Below, one piece after another: positions 1 through 11,804 of a stretch of 64,000 nucleotides of DNA. The translations under genes were made by a program, and so were the position numbers. The notes below the pieces were generated by a model. It was not told the origin of the DNA, searched no databases, and was given only the letters and a program-made list of their open reading frames with translations. The stretch lies in contig JAQMRL010000003.1 of the NCBI GenBank assembly GCA_035578175.1, positions 102,784,969 through 102,848,968 on the forward strand. Reading direction: 5' to 3'. The stretch is from Catonia carolina. Its lineage: Eukaryota > Arthropoda > Insecta > Hemiptera > Achilidae. The first letter of the stretch is position 1. Each line of letters begins with the position of its first letter.

Positions 1-319
1 AGTTTTAATACAGTTTCATTTAAGTAAAATGTGGACATTTTCAGGGTAAGTTAATGTACTTTTTTAATCGAGTTGAAATTTTGATGTCGTCTTTTCAAAG
101 TCATGTTATAATGAAAATAAGTTTTCGTTATTTTATATTTACAAACCCCGCTCACTTTGTTACATATTCATAAATATTCTAGCCCATTTACTAATTGTAC
201 ATTACCATGTATTGAAATATTTTGGAGAAGCTTATTTTAAAACTTGTTCCTACAAATTAAAAGGTAAAATAAGCAAATTTTTAGATGTTTCTGTAATGTA
301 TTAAAAGTAATTTAATAAA

Positions 320-1225
320 ACAAAAGAGAAACATACACAACTTTCCTTTGCCAATGTAAATTAATCCCATATAACCTAGTATGTTGAATCATTAGTAAAC
401 AATGTAAAATTAAAAACATAACCTAATCTTAATTCTGACTGAAGGACGCAAAATGAAAATCAACCTGTGTTCAACTTAAAATTACGGGAATATCTAATTA
501 ACTTTAAACTAGGTAGAAGAAAATGCTTGAAATAAAAAATTTTGTAGTTTTCTTTAGTTCTTATAGGTAACCTTAATTATTATAATTTTGTCGTAAAATG
601 CATAAAAGGTTGTAAAATTAAAAAATATCTCATTTTTTTACAGATTTTGATGAGAAAAATACAAAAATTACTACTTGACGTTAAAATAAGCGTTGTACAA
701 AAATGTTGGAAATAAAAGTTATAGGTGTTTAAATGTTCTACAACTTTAATTATATAGGCTACACTTTTTCTCTGGAATGCATAATAAGGCTGAAATCTTA
801 AAAAGAAAAAACTTTTTACCACGAGAGCACATGGCTCCCAAACATTTCAGCAGACATGACGCTTACTTGTAGAGCATAAAAATGTACCTGTAAATAAGGC
901 GATTTTTAAAAAAAATCGAAGCCGTTTTCGAGAAAATCACTAGAAAGTAAAAATTTGAACGAGTAGGTAAACTACTACTTCCGGTTGACCGATTTTTATG
1001 AAAATGATCTTGTTTGGTACCCACAATGGTACCTAACTTTAGTTAAAATTTTTAACTTTTTACAACTTTTTGGTTATAAAATTTATTTTACAAGCAAGTG
1101 GGGACACACATGCCCGCACGTACGCATACATTGGGTTCAGGGGACCTGAAACTTGTATTTCCGGTTAAAACTCAATTTTGAAAAATCGGCATGGAAACAT
1201 GCTAACTTTCCTTACCTATATCTCA
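320..1225 (-). repeat. Dispersed repeat RA, copy 1
   Basis: Reverse-strand copy of an unclassified dispersed repeat (named RA here). Read on the minus strand it has the recurring blocks seen at 7555, 52065 and 60489: 'tgttttcatg', 'catcaaaatcggtcaaccgg', 'tctcaaaaacggct', 'tatgctctacaagat', then a distal block ending 'ggcaaaggaaagttgtg'. The similarity is at nucleotide level. Frames are broken differently in each copy, so I see no conserved protein. No terminal repeats or target duplication were found, so its class is unknown. Confidence 0.7.
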
Positions 1226-1244
1226 TATAGGGCAAGCGAAAGTA

Positions 1245-1440
1245 AGAATAAAGGTATAAAGGTAGAATTGGATATTAACAACTTGAATTAGAAGATAAAA
1301 AAATACTGTAAAGGTTGGAGACAGCACGTGGAACGGATACCAGCTCAAAAGATATTTCTGCAAGTTCGGTGGTACGCTCCAAAAGGGAGGAAAGATATTG
1401 GTAAACCTAATAATAGATGGATATGGATGTATGTGAGTTC
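1245..1440 (+). pseudogene. LINE reverse transcriptase, C-terminal remnant
   Basis: A conceptual plus-strand reading gives a stretch like the tail of RTE-like LINE polyproteins: LDINNLN, a stop, KIKKY, then GWRQHVERIP, and later YAPKGRKDIGKPNNRW. In related LINEs this region follows the reverse transcriptase palm and thumb and ends near a 'GRPxxRW' motif. The catalytic part is absent and at least one stop interrupts the reading, so this is a decayed fragment. It directly follows RA copy 1 with no visible boundary. The LINE origin rests on motif resemblance to the clearer copies at 10935, 13106 and 29706. Confidence 0.6.
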
Positions 1441-4400
1441 GGAACAAGTATATTCTTAGACTTGATCGGAAAAAGTATACGATAAATTTAAAATTGAAAT
1501 CAGTCTCTAGTAAAGCGGTTGAATAAGAAATTCATAAAATCCTGTGAAGTTGTTCGATTTTTATACTTGTCATAATTATATATAGCAAAATATTTTTGAA
1601 ATTATAAAAATTTGTGGATCAGCCTGTGTATATTTTGCACAGAAAAATATAAAAAAACTTTGGATGCATATTGTTTGTCCCGTGTTTTTCTTACCGTATT
1701 TTCATACTCTATTTTCTTTCTAATTGTTTACAGCCAGCAAGCCATAAAACATAGCATCTTTTATAAGTTTAGACTTAACAGCTCTTAAAACTTTTAAACA
1801 GGGAAGAATCCGCTTACATCGTGCAAAAGTTTTCAAGAAAGCCAGTTTAGTAAAATGGTAGTGATGTAGAAAGAAGTTGTATTGTAGGCAAAACGGGTTG
1901 GTAGAATCATTTGACGTGCCTTAATTTAAAACTTTAAATACCGTTTTCAGTCATAAAACTAAATCATTCTAAATTTAGAAACTGGTAGTTATTTTTTTTC
2001 TGGATATAATTAAAATTCTGATAAATTTTAACGTGATTAAATATTACAATGTAATTTACTGATATTTATATTAATTTTGAAATTTTTACGTTAAAAGACG
2101 ATGCATAAATAAACTTATACGTAGATAAAATATTACGGATCGGTGAAAAATCTAGAAATAAAATAAACAAAATGTTAAAAAGGTTTTAATACTTATCGGA
2201 AAAAAATAGTGAGTTCAAAACTGAAGAACGAAAGAGAGTATTAGAAAAAACAAAGCTGCAAGAGATTGATAAACTCCCCCAAAAGTAGTTGTAATTGGAG
2301 AAAGAGGCGCAGCAATATTAGAAAGAATTGAAAAATATTTGGGAAAGAAAGAGGAATAACATCTTTGAGAACAACGGTCATATTTGCGCTTTCATTCAAG
2401 TAGTTGATCGCACCAAAATAAAAATAACAAAATTTTGCTATAATTCACATAAGATTTTGCTTTATAAGCTATTACAGATTGTTTTCATTGACTTTTATTG
2501 TTTATTTAATCCGTTTGTTCCTTTAACCCGTCCACGTCATAGATGAATTAGTAGAAAAGACAAGAACGGATTTGTAAGTTTGTACCGTAAGAGAATCAAA
2601 GGGTGGAAAAGCACGTTTCATATTGAACCCTAGGGATGGAAACTTTCATGAAGCGTGGATGACCTCCATGCCTGTGTACGAGCTTGTTAAGTTAGTTAAG
2701 TTTATATTGTGAACACTGGATGCGTTGTTACTTTTAACTGCGTGCGTTTTACATCAGCCGTACACTGTGTTTTACACTATCACACAAAATGATGATTTGT
2801 TTTCAAATGTAAGTGTTGTACTTAAGCTACGGAATTGTTAATTTGTTTCATTGTAGTCGGTAAAGAAATTAAGTCATCACACTTTTTTCCATTTCTGTAC
2901 AGTTGTTGTTTTAGTCCCTCCTGCGGCAAAAGATTCTAAAAATCTATTTGTGTGTTCTGAACAGATAGACGTAGTCTTACATATTCGAGGAATTTTAATG
3001 AAATACGATATCTGGTGAGTTTAACATTATATCTCAAAGGGTTTTAGAATTTATTTTATTTATTTATATAGGCCTACTTTATAACTGGTCGGTTACATTT
3101 AGAGATTAAGCATTAATCTTCTAATTATAATCTACTGTAATAGTGCGCTTAATAATAACTTCTATCTTATATTTTACGAAAAAAAATTATTTGGTTTTAC
3201 GTCGGATTTTACAAAAAAAAAAAGAAAAGATTTTTGTTCTACATTCTAATAATATCTATTAACTAAGGCTAAAGGCAAAGTCCCGTGCTTAGAAGATGAA
3301 GACTCTGATAGGCCTACTGCTAATTTTTACTTTCTCTTCCTCTGTATGTTGATACCTAATGATATTTAACCTGTGAAGTTTGGCTCCCAATAAAAATATT
3401 TCTGTTCTTTTTAAATTGTAGTCTTGTGTTGCAATAGAAATCTGTTGAAAAAAGGTAATTGTATGTTTCATCTCAGATTTTTATGCTTTTATTAGTTTTT
3501 TTTCTTGTAAAAATAATATCCTATTTACTAGTCTTCTACAGAATTTCATCAAGTACTGTTGCTGTAAGGAAGAAATTGTGACACACAAATAATGAATTCC
3601 GGTTTGCCTACCTTTTAAACAGGGCATGCGTGTTTGTTTTTGTATATACGTCAGATAAGAGGTTAAAACAAGTTAGTGGTTACAATAAAAAGTTTGTTTC
3701 TTTAATTTTAAATGCAATTTGCTGCAGTAAACTTCATTGTGAGAATATATACCCGCATGATAGCGTGACATCTGGGGTTGACTGGTGTGAGTCGGTTGAA
3801 GTACAGTAGATGAGAGGGGACATTAAACTACAGAAAAATAAAACAACTACACAAAATGCTGTATAGTAAAGTACAATCATTCATTTTTTATTTATTTTGT
3901 GCTGGTTTTCGTTTATACTCTTGATGTGACAGTTTTAATTATGTCATTTAAATCTGGATGATCTTTTTCGTAGTATGAAATATTCCATTTCAGAAGTTTA
4001 TTGTTAGGTACAGCACATTCTTTTCCTAAATAAAAAATCCATTTTACTTCCATATTATAGTAGAGCAGTATGAAACGGAAGACAACTTTATTACGTCATT
4101 AAATATTCATTTCAGAAAAATAAACATGAACAATTTTTTAAAATATTCTGTCACCGTTTTAGAAATTGTAATTTAAATAATTTGAAATCAGTTTTGTTGA
4201 AACCAGAAATTTTTTTAATCATGTATTTAACTAAGGGGTAATTTTGATAAAATTACCATTTCATCTGAAAGTACCTCTTCATTATCTTTAAGTATCCTTT
4301 CTTGAATCAATGTGGATTTACAGATGCCAATTTTTATGACTCACCTAAACCCTCAGTTTTAGTTAAACTACAACGTTTCCAATACATGGAAAGATCTGTG

Positions 4401-5484
4401 TGGATTGTATAATTATTATAGTACATTTTACATAGATCTTAACATCCCTTACATTACTGAAAAAATCCACTAGACATAAAAGCGATTTAAATTAAAATGA
4501 AAAATCCAATAACCATCTACTAAAAATGGGCGACAGATAATTTGTACCAATAATTTTTAAGGTAGGCCTACTTTTACGATTGCTGCAGTAGGCCTGTTGA
4601 GAGTGAATTTTGCGTAAATTTTTAAAAGCAATAATAGAAAATAAATTCATGTTGCTATTTTCTGAAATAAGATAATATTAATTTTGTCGACAATGAATAA
4701 TGGATAATGGTTTACTTCTATCATTTAAACGGTGAATAAATTTTAATGAAAACTTAAGAGGCAACTGTGCTTTATTATAAAATTTGTTTATCTGACAAAA
4801 GTGGGTTTCTACAGAATGTATATTTATGATAAATTAATTACTACATTCTGAGAATGTAAACAATTAGTCTACATTAATGTTTTGGAACAATCACATTTAT
4901 CATCCTTAAAAAAGCACACTATTTACAACGAGACAAACAAAACAACTACTTCAAATCCTTTAGTCAGTTAACACAATTTAATTTTCTCAAGGATTGCAAG
5001 CGGTTTACTTTTATTTGTAAATTTTGCGAATTGGTTCTACATTCTGATTGGCCGAAATTTGTTCCTCTTTGTACATTTATCTTCTCCGGTTGTGTATTTT
5101 TTCATCAGCAGAAATCATTTTATTTCGTTTAATACTTATGAAGACTGAAAACATTTGATGTTTCAGTTCCAACGAGTACATGGATTACAATCCATAACTA
5201 TTTCATGTAAAAATAAAATTTTCCCTAGAATATTCATATTGTGGACGTGTTTCGAAGTGCGTACGTTTTTACAAATAAGAGCAATGATCTAAAACACCGA
5301 TTGATATAATAATTATGTTTTGTAACAAACTATTGATTAATGTGCTCCATTAATCTTCCTACGTTGATTTTTGTATATCGAGTATTTCATGGGAAAAGAT
5401 GGAGATTAAGTTCTTGACTAAGTGGTGACTAGTTCTTGATAAAACATTTTTTTTTAATATTCTGGAGTATCAATATTTTTTTTG
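1441..5484. other. Gene-free AT-rich stretch
   Basis: No supported gene. Poly-A/T runs and several TAGGCCT motifs (3069, 3309, 4563, 4589) occur here. At 2205-2365 a lysine/glutamate-rich plus-strand reading (EERKRVLEKTK, then LKNIWERKRN) resembles the far C-terminal end of LINE B but is too decayed to call firmly. I see nothing else. Confidence 0.5.
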
Positions 5485-5877
5485 GAATTTTTTTTTATAA
5501 TGGCAGTGAAACTTGAACGCTATCAAAGCGAGAGGAGAGTCAGTTGCAAGCATCTGATATCAAATTTATTCGATATACTTTTGGGTGTAGTAGAGAACAT
5601 CTTGACAGTAATACCGAGATCAGGAAAGAACTTAACACATTCTCTATAAGTGACAGGGTATCTCAGTACTGAATTCAGTGGTTTAAGCGTGTGAGCAGAA
5701 TGAGGGATGATAGGATACCTAAGCGAACACTAGGCTATAAACTGGAGGGAAAGAGAGAACGAGGACGCCCGAGAAAGAGATGGTTAGAGCTGAGAGGTTC
5801 GGAATAGGTACAGATGCTTAGTACTTGAAAGCCAGAGTAGGAAGGTTACATTACCAAAATAAAGAATTGAATTGAGT
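5485..5877 (+). pseudogene. LINE A-like 3' fragment
   Basis: Decayed 3' part of a LINE coding region. The plus strand reads MRDDRIPKRTLGYKLEGK followed by GRPRKRWLE, the counterpart of EYRIPKQALIYQPIWKRD and GRPMKRW in the better-kept copy at 13106-13980. Upstream, many stops and shifts interrupt weak similarity to the segment after the catalytic domain. The YADD catalytic box is missing. The fragment ends about 70 bp before the mariner insertion. Confidence 0.6.
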
Positions 5878-6050
5878 TCGTAGTTTTAGAGTTATGTACT
5901 CGTAGTTCAGTTTCTTCTGTATTTAAATAAGTTTCTTTATGTATAGGGTGATTCAAAAAGAGCGCCGGTTTTGATATATCAAATTAAGAGATTTATTTTA
6001 TTGAAAAACTGAAAATAAATACATCAACAAGTTCATCTTACCTTCCGATT

Positions 6051-6350
6051 TCATGTATGAAAAATGATGTCATGCATGTGTCCTCCTCTACTGCGCTGGC
6101 ACGCATCAACTCTGTCCATGAAATTGGATATTACTGCACGACAAGTTTCGACTTCCATTTGCCTGATAACCCGTCGAATTTCCTCCTTCAAGTCATTGAT
6201 GTTTCGGGGTTTATTGGCATACACCAATGACTTCAGATGACCCCAAAGATGAAAGTCACAAAGCGTCAAGTCACACGACCTTGGTGGCCATTGATGGTCG
6301 GAATTACGAGAAATGATGCGATCCTGGAACCGTTCACGGAGCAACAACAT
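6051..6350 (-). pseudogene. Mariner-like transposase, C-terminal part (copy 1)
   Basis: A 99-codon minus-strand frame, out of phase with the N-terminal piece. It holds the end of the catalytic domain: LLRERFQDRIISR, then WPPRSCDLTLCDFHLWG at about residues 21-37. The aspartate of SCDLT is the expected third catalytic acidic residue of Tc1/mariner transposases. The tail reads DLKEEIRRVIRQMEVETCR and ends HDIIFHT. The first and second catalytic aspartates are absent, so the copy cannot code for active transposase. The methionine at the start is internal, not a natural start. Confidence 0.85.
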
Positions 6351-6730
6351 TGTTTCTCGTGCAGAAACTGAATTTTATACGGGTGATATTGGAGATCGTA
6401 CCGAAGAATTCTCCGTACAGAAGAACATTGTAAACCCAATTGTTGAGAACGGCGACGTATTGATTTTGCTGGGCTAACAGCCACACTGTCACGAACCAAC
6501 GCAACGTTCTGCTCAGTTCGGCCAGAACGACGACGTCCAGAACTTTTAAGGTCGACTGTTGAACCCGTCTCAAAAAACTTTTTCATGAGCCTGCGAACTG
6601 TTGATTCATTCGGTGCTTCATTACGTTCTAGAGTACCGCGAAGTCGCCTGACAGTAGCCGCATAACTCTCTCCACTCTGGTAAAATGTTTTGACGATTAA
6701 CACTCGTTGTGCAATAGTAAACTTCTCCAT
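6266..6730 (-). pseudogene. Mariner-like transposase, N-terminal part (copy 1)
   Basis: Starts at MEKFTIAQRVLIVKTFYQSG just inside the right terminal repeat. It keeps a bipartite helix-turn-helix DNA-binding region: 'NESTVRRLMKKFFETGSTVD', then the GRRRSGR linker, then 'SIRRRSQQLGLQCSSVRRIL'. Such domains bind the element's own inverted repeats. True sequence ends near YHPYKIQ (about residue 120). Beyond this the frame crosses the deletion junction at about 6370 and reads out of phase. Full-length family members are roughly 340 residues, so most of the DDE/D catalytic core is missing. One extra lysine (KKFF) distinguishes it from copy 2. Confidence 0.88.
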
Positions 6731-6984
6731 GGTTAGACACAGACTGCGAGAGTACTACACTGCGAACAAGAGAAACTACAACTGAATCGTCAATCGGAAT
6801 GTTCTCCGAAATAGAAATGAGGTCTAACAATGTTGCCAACCGATAAACAAAAATTTACCAGCCGTTTAAAAACCGGCGCTCTTTTTGAATTACCCGTTAT
6901 TTAGATAAGTGATTCTAGCATTTGAGAACAAAATAGATAGATCTAAACGTGACAATAAAGAGAGTTATATTTTCTAAAACTAGT

Positions 6985-7175
6985 AATTTCATTGTACAGT
7001 CAGACGATGCGTTAAAAAATAAATTGAAGGTGTCATTTACAGCTCAGACGTTAGTAAATTCTTTTAGTGGTATATTCATGATCAATCATACCTTTTAACG
7101 TGCTAAACAAGGCGATAGTAAAAATTTAAATTTCCGGCTTGGTAAAACCTCTTGAGGTTATTAGACCATGGTAAA
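6985..7175 (+). repeat. Degraded S4 retroposon fragment
   Basis: Matches the middle of the (AAC)-tailed S4 family (compare 25790-26187): 'tttcattgtacagtcagac', 'gaaggtgtcatttacag', then 'ttggtaaaacctcttgaggt' in the same order and spacing. Both termini are lost. Confidence 0.6.
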
Positions 7176-7554
7176 CCATAGACGTAAGGTGTTATTTTTC
7201 GATTTATTTTTTCTTTAGTAACTGATTGATTCATATTACAGCAGGATTTTATTTATTGCATCAAACGGAACTGCAATTTTGTAGTAAATAACTCTATAAT
7301 GTAAGTAGTAACCCCTTTGCTCGCTTATGGTTTACGCCAAATTAAGCTTAAAGCGTTTAAATTCTCACACAACCTTACACGTTGAAAGCTAATCATTACT
7401 ACAAATAAAAACAATTATACTGGAAACAGGAATATTAATTGTTTACATCAGTATGCATCACCAGAGAAAGGAAGTGAAGTATGACTGAATAAAAAAATGT
7501 TATAAGAAAACATTGGTAAAATCTTCTTTTTTACTATCTCTTACCGACAGGAAT

Positions 7555-8190
7555 AAAATAGGAAGGAAAGTATTGTTTTCATGTCGATTTTTCGAAATCG
7601 AGTTTTCACCGGATCTACACGTTTTCAGATCCCCTGAACTTAAAAAAACATGTTTTTAGCGATTGGTCTGTGTGTGTGTGTGAACAGAATATCTCACGAA
7701 CGGAACATCGTACGAACTTGAAACTTAAACTTCAGTTAGATACTTCTAGAGGACCCGACACGAACATTTTCATCAAAATCGGTCAACCGGAAGTAGCAGA
7801 GTTTATTCGTGTCATTTTCAACTTTTTTGCGATGTTCTCAAAAACGGCTACTACGATTTTTTTTAAAATCGCCTTATTTACTACATTTTTATGCTCTACA
7901 AGATAGGGTAGGTGCCATGACTACTAAAATTCTTGGGAGGCGGTTCTCTCGTAGAAAAAATCCGGGTTTTAAGATTTCAGCCTTAATATGCATTTTAGCG
8001 TAAGTGTAGGCCTGTATAATAAAAGTTGTTGTGAATTAAAATCCTACAACTTTTATTCCAAACTTTTTTTATAACGCTACGTTTAGCGGTAATAAGTAAT
8101 TTTCTGTTTATTTTTTCATGAAAATCTGTAAAAAATCGATTTTTAAGATTCGGCTGTAGCATCCATTTTACGACAAAATGCATATAACCA
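7555..8190 (+). repeat. Dispersed repeat RA, copy 2
   Basis: Begins 'ggaaggaaagtattgttttc', has a short (TG)n run near 7668, then 'catcaaaatcggtcaaccgg', 'ttctcaaaaacggctact' and 'tatgctctacaagataggg'. It is the best plus-strand copy for comparison with 52065-52860. A 78-codon frame (7670-7906) runs through it but is broken in the other copies, so it is probably fortuitous. Confidence 0.75.
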
Positions 8191-9922
8191 AATTTATAGG
8201 ATATCGGTTGTACCAAATATTCGGTTTGGTAGTTTATGAGATTACCTCTAGCAAACAACAAAAAAAAAACAATTTATTTTTATAGATTTATTTGGATGTG
8301 ATTTAAGATTTTGTGGAAATATAATTCTCAACAAAGTTTATTGAGTTAAGGAACCATTCATTGACTTAAATTTAAGTATTTATGTGTTTATTTATAGCAG
8401 TTTTCGTATTTCTTGGACCAATTAACTTCATATTTAGTCTTTAACGATGAAATTATTGGCCTTGAATAGCCAAAAGTCCAGTAATAATGTTCGCGTGCAT
8501 CGTTACGCACGCAATATTCGTTACCGAGTGTAAGAGACTTCTGCAACGCTGAGGTAAACGGATGGGTGCAAGAATGACGCATCCTGGGGAAACAGAAGCT
8601 CCTTGGCCTGCGTGACTACATTTTATTTCCGTACCCGGTACAAACAGTACCGCTACCTCTACATACATTTGCCTACTGTATTTATTATCGTATTTTATTA
8701 TTTTTGTAAGAATGAATTCAATATGTTTATTATTTTTGTTGTTGTTTCTCTTCTTCTTTTCCGTTTACTTCAATTTTCTTTCCTTCTAAAGGTAAACTCA
8801 TCTTTTGATTCATTTATTTAGGAAATTAATTAAAAGTTTAAAAATTAAATTTTTTATGTGTATATTAAATTACTTAATTGTGTTTTAGATGGATTTATCC
8901 TTTCCATAATTTGAGTGAAGGTTAAGCAAAATAAAGTTAGTTGTAGTATCTTATTTCCGTATAAAGTCATTGAACTTTTAAGCAATTAAAAATTAAATAT
9001 TTCTAAAAACCTTTTATTATTATTTATTAATTATCGAAGAATCTTTAATTCAACAACCTTCGTGGTTAAATTGTTAACATTCTAAGCCTATCTAGATTCG
9101 ATTTGACGTCTTAACGATTTCATATGCTGGATCTGAGTGGCAGATCATAACAAAATAGCTTTTACGTAATAAAATACGAGTGTTCAATATAATAATTGAG
9201 TCGTGAAAGATAAAAAAACCAATATCCGCTTGTAGCAGTCAGTAATCTGCTACATCTGTTTATAAAATAATATTTACCAAAATAAAACTTTTTTCCAAAT
9301 TCATAGTTAAAACGCAATACTTTAAGTTGAAATTAAAACAATTTATTTAATTTTATTTAAAAGTATAAAGCTATTTATAAAACAATTAAGTTTTGAATTG
9401 TTGTAGCAAGAAATATTAAGGTGAGACTGTCCTTTGTATCCCGCCAATGTTAAATTTGCAATTTTTAGGTACATTTTTCATAGGATTGGTTTAAGATAAG
9501 AAAATGAAACTTAACTCACTTATTGATGTTGGGTTTCTCTAGCTACTGGCATTTTTTCAATTTGATCTGTTGGACCATAAAATTAAAAACAAAATACCGT
9601 AACGAATAACATAGAATTTTTACAAATTTCTTTCTACGTGTTTTTGCATATTACTAATTTTAGGAGTATCTGAGAAAGTAATAAAAATGCCAGTGTATGT
9701 GCATGTACAAGAAGAATAACTGGTAAAAATTTCTACTGGTAGGTTTAACGGCTTCCGAGAAAAATGTACCTAAATGTTAAAAATCTAAATTTACGGAAAC
9801 AGACAAAAAACAAAAAGGCACAAATAAAAAACAAAATGGCCACAAACATGTAAATTTCCCATCAACAGTTGGTTAGAAAGCTGAACCAACAGTTTTGAGA
9901 ATATTAAAAATATTAAAAATAT
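8191..9922. other. Gene-free stretch with one CpG-rich patch
   Basis: No supported gene. 8480-8640 is less AT-rich than its surroundings, with several CpGs and a small inverted repeat (GCGTGC...GCACGC at about 8492-8512). Overlapping short frames on both strands there look fortuitous. The rest is AT-rich. Confidence 0.4.
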
Positions 9923-9924
9923 GC

Positions 9925-10102
9925 GCCGGCCGCATTGGCGCAGTTGGTAACGTGCTCGCCTCTCATCATGCGGTCGTGGGTTCGAATCCCACTCAGGCAC
10001 GGCATATTTTCATACGTTACAAATAATCATTTCATCCTCATTACACACAGTTACACCCCAACGTCGTCGCTAATGACCTTTGATGTTGATGCGACGTTAA
10101 AT
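9925..10102 (+). mobile_element. SINE1, tRNA-derived
   Basis: The head GCCGGCCGCATTGGCGCAGT carries an RNA polymerase III A box (TGGCGCAGTTGG), followed about 40 bp later by a B box (GGTTCGAATCC). The tRNA-like part ends CTCAGGCACGGCA. The body continues with 'caccccaacgtcgtcgctaa' and the tail 'gatgcgacgttaaataaa', then A-rich sequence. The anticodon-loop position reads CTCATCA, compatible with a Met-type (CAT) ancestor, but this is inference. At least four other copies occur in the window (25138, 35037, 47257, 47539). Confidence 0.92.
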
Positions 10103-10934
10103 AAAAAAAAAATAAAATAAAAATAAAACAGTAATACAGATATTTTTAAAAACTGAAATTCCCTTTACACTAAAAAGAGAAGTATAAAATTACGAAAAAT
10201 ATTTGTTCTTAATAACATGATAATTTTTCTGGATAAACCTTCTAAATACTTAATTTGTTCATTAAAATAATTTTTTTATGTAATGAAATGTCTTTCTGGT
10301 AGATCTAGGGCTGAAGCACTGAAAAACATAAAAACCTGAAAATCGAAATTTTCAGTCAAAACCATCGTACAGTCTTACCTAAAGATATTTTTTTTAACAG
10401 CTGTGGCTGAAGTCGGTTGGGAGAGAACGTACTGTCGGTTTATTTAGTGCTGCAATCAGAATAATCTCCATCTTGTTTTATCAACGAGAAATAATAAATT
10501 ATTGTAAAAGAATAGTTAATTAAATATTTGGGTGAGCGCAATACAGGCTAAATAGCCTAACAATAATATTAAAAGCAGTATATAATTTTTCAAAATTTAA
10601 AATCACTATTTATTATTAACAAGATTACTTGAACAATTTTGTTTTAAAGTAAAACTATTTTTTTATTTATAAACATACCACTACACGCTTTTATTAACTT
10701 TCGGAAACTCACAAAATCATCTTATTGTATTGTTACGTGGCTAATTAAAAAAATTATTACATCAAGCAAAAATTATTTTTACTGTTCAATAAAAGTAAAT
10801 TACTCGTATATATATGCGATTCTCTACTGATTTTTTAAAAAATACTTTTAGAATGTATAGTAATGGTATAAGATTAGTATATTTATTGATGACATTTTTC
10901 GGTCATGGAAAAAGTAAAATAGCTTAGAAATATG
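10103..10934. other. Gene-free AT-rich stretch
   Basis: A-rich SINE tail followed by AT-rich sequence. No gene, repeat or terminal structure was recognised. Confidence 0.5.
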
Positions 10935-11665
10935 ACTGGGTGACGATTTCCTCCTTAGTGCAGTCCTGTATGCTGATGACATGGTTATGAAGCAGAAGTG
11001 TGAGGATGATCTACAAAAAGCACTCTTCACACTAACTAAAAAGAGAGAAGTATATAATATGAAGGTAGCGATGAATAAGACAAAAGTTATGGCATTCTTT
11101 GGAAAGACCCCAGTAAGATCCAAAACAGTCCTTAATGGACACCTACTGGAGCAAGTGAGCCACTATAAATACCTTGGAACTGATGTCTCATATGAAGAAA
11201 ACTATGATGTGAAAAATAAACTACATAAATTTATGTGAGACAATTTATAGGATACTGAGGCATAAGGCAAGACCCGAAACAAGGTTAATATTTTATAAGA
11301 CGGTGGCAGTTCCAGCCTTGACAGACGGGAGTGAAGCATGGGTGATGAGGAAAAGGGAGAAAGAAACATCCAAACTGCCGAAATTAAATTTTCTTAAGGT
11401 CTGTCAATTGTTGAATAAGACTAAACAGAATCAGAAATGAAGATATAAGGCAAGAATTGGGAATTTTTCCACTCAACGAAAAAATAAAATTGTATCGTGC
11501 CCAATTGGTCGATAATTTAAATAGAATGCCAGAAAGCCGCTTGCCTATTGTAGCGAGAAGATACAAACCAGTGGAAAGTATAGATATTGGCAGAACGAAG
11601 AGAAAATGGGTGCCAGAACAGGTAGAAATGCCTAGCCCGTGAAGAGAAGAAGAAGAAGATTACTT
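10935..11665 (+). pseudogene. LINE A reverse transcriptase, 5'-truncated and frameshifted
   Basis: The plus strand reads LSAVLYADDMVMKQKCEDDL, containing the YADD catalytic box of a reverse transcriptase, then NKTKVMAFFGKTPVRSK and VSHYKYLGTDVSY, the usual post-catalytic block. After about 11236 stops and frame changes set in. A later frame (11457-11642) restores the C-terminal tail, ELGIFPLNEKIKLYRAQLVD to GRTKRKW. The 3' end is 'gcctagcccgtgaagagaag' followed by (GAA)n. The endonuclease and the N-terminal half of the reverse transcriptase are missing, which is usual for 5'-truncated LINE insertions. The 3' end matches the copy at 13106-13980. Clade: probably RTE-like, not certain. Confidence 0.82.
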
Positions 11666-11744
11666 TTAGATACTTTTGCCTGATTGCAAATCGAATAAAT
11701 GAATGTAAAAAAATATCTTTATTTCAGTAATTTTATACCAAACG

Positions 11745-11804
11745 TTTCGAAAATTTCCAGTTAGTCATATGCAGTCGGACGTTAAACAAAAAAAAAAAAA
11801 ATGC
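11745..11804 (+). repeat. Possible SINE tail remnant
   Basis: 'cagtcggacgttaaac' followed by 14 A resembles the tail of SINE1 ('gatgcgacgttaaataaa'). No tRNA-like head precedes it. Confidence 0.35.

Larger units (their letters stand above)
5944..6897 (-). mobile_element. Tc1/mariner-like element, deleted copy 1
   Basis: A 954-bp element with inverted terminal repeats of about 29 bp (left GGGTGATTCAAAAAGAGCGC; the right end is its complement with one mismatch). TA dinucleotides at 5942-5943 and 6898-6899 fit a TA target-site duplication. The minus strand carries transposase remnants. The middle of the gene is deleted, so the N-terminal frame runs out of phase into the C-terminal part. Outside the deletions it is nearly identical to the copy at 45363-46328, which suggests recent activity. 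Confidence 0.92.

Noticed and set aside
7670..7906. 78-codon frame in RA
   Set aside because: Broken by stops and shifts in the other RA copies, so not conserved as protein.
8480..8670. CpG-rich patch as a host promoter or exon
   Set aside because: Only composition supports it; no coherent frame, TATA/Inr pair or splice signals.
9791..10000. Minus-strand frame MPEWDSNPRPHDERR and similar at 47470-47655
   Set aside because: Antisense reading of the tRNA-like head of SINE1. Such 'SNPRP' peptides are repeat artefacts, not genes.
9925..10000. Possible functional tRNA gene
   Set aside because: Has A and B boxes but is followed by a SINE body and tail, and recurs at least five times with the same body.
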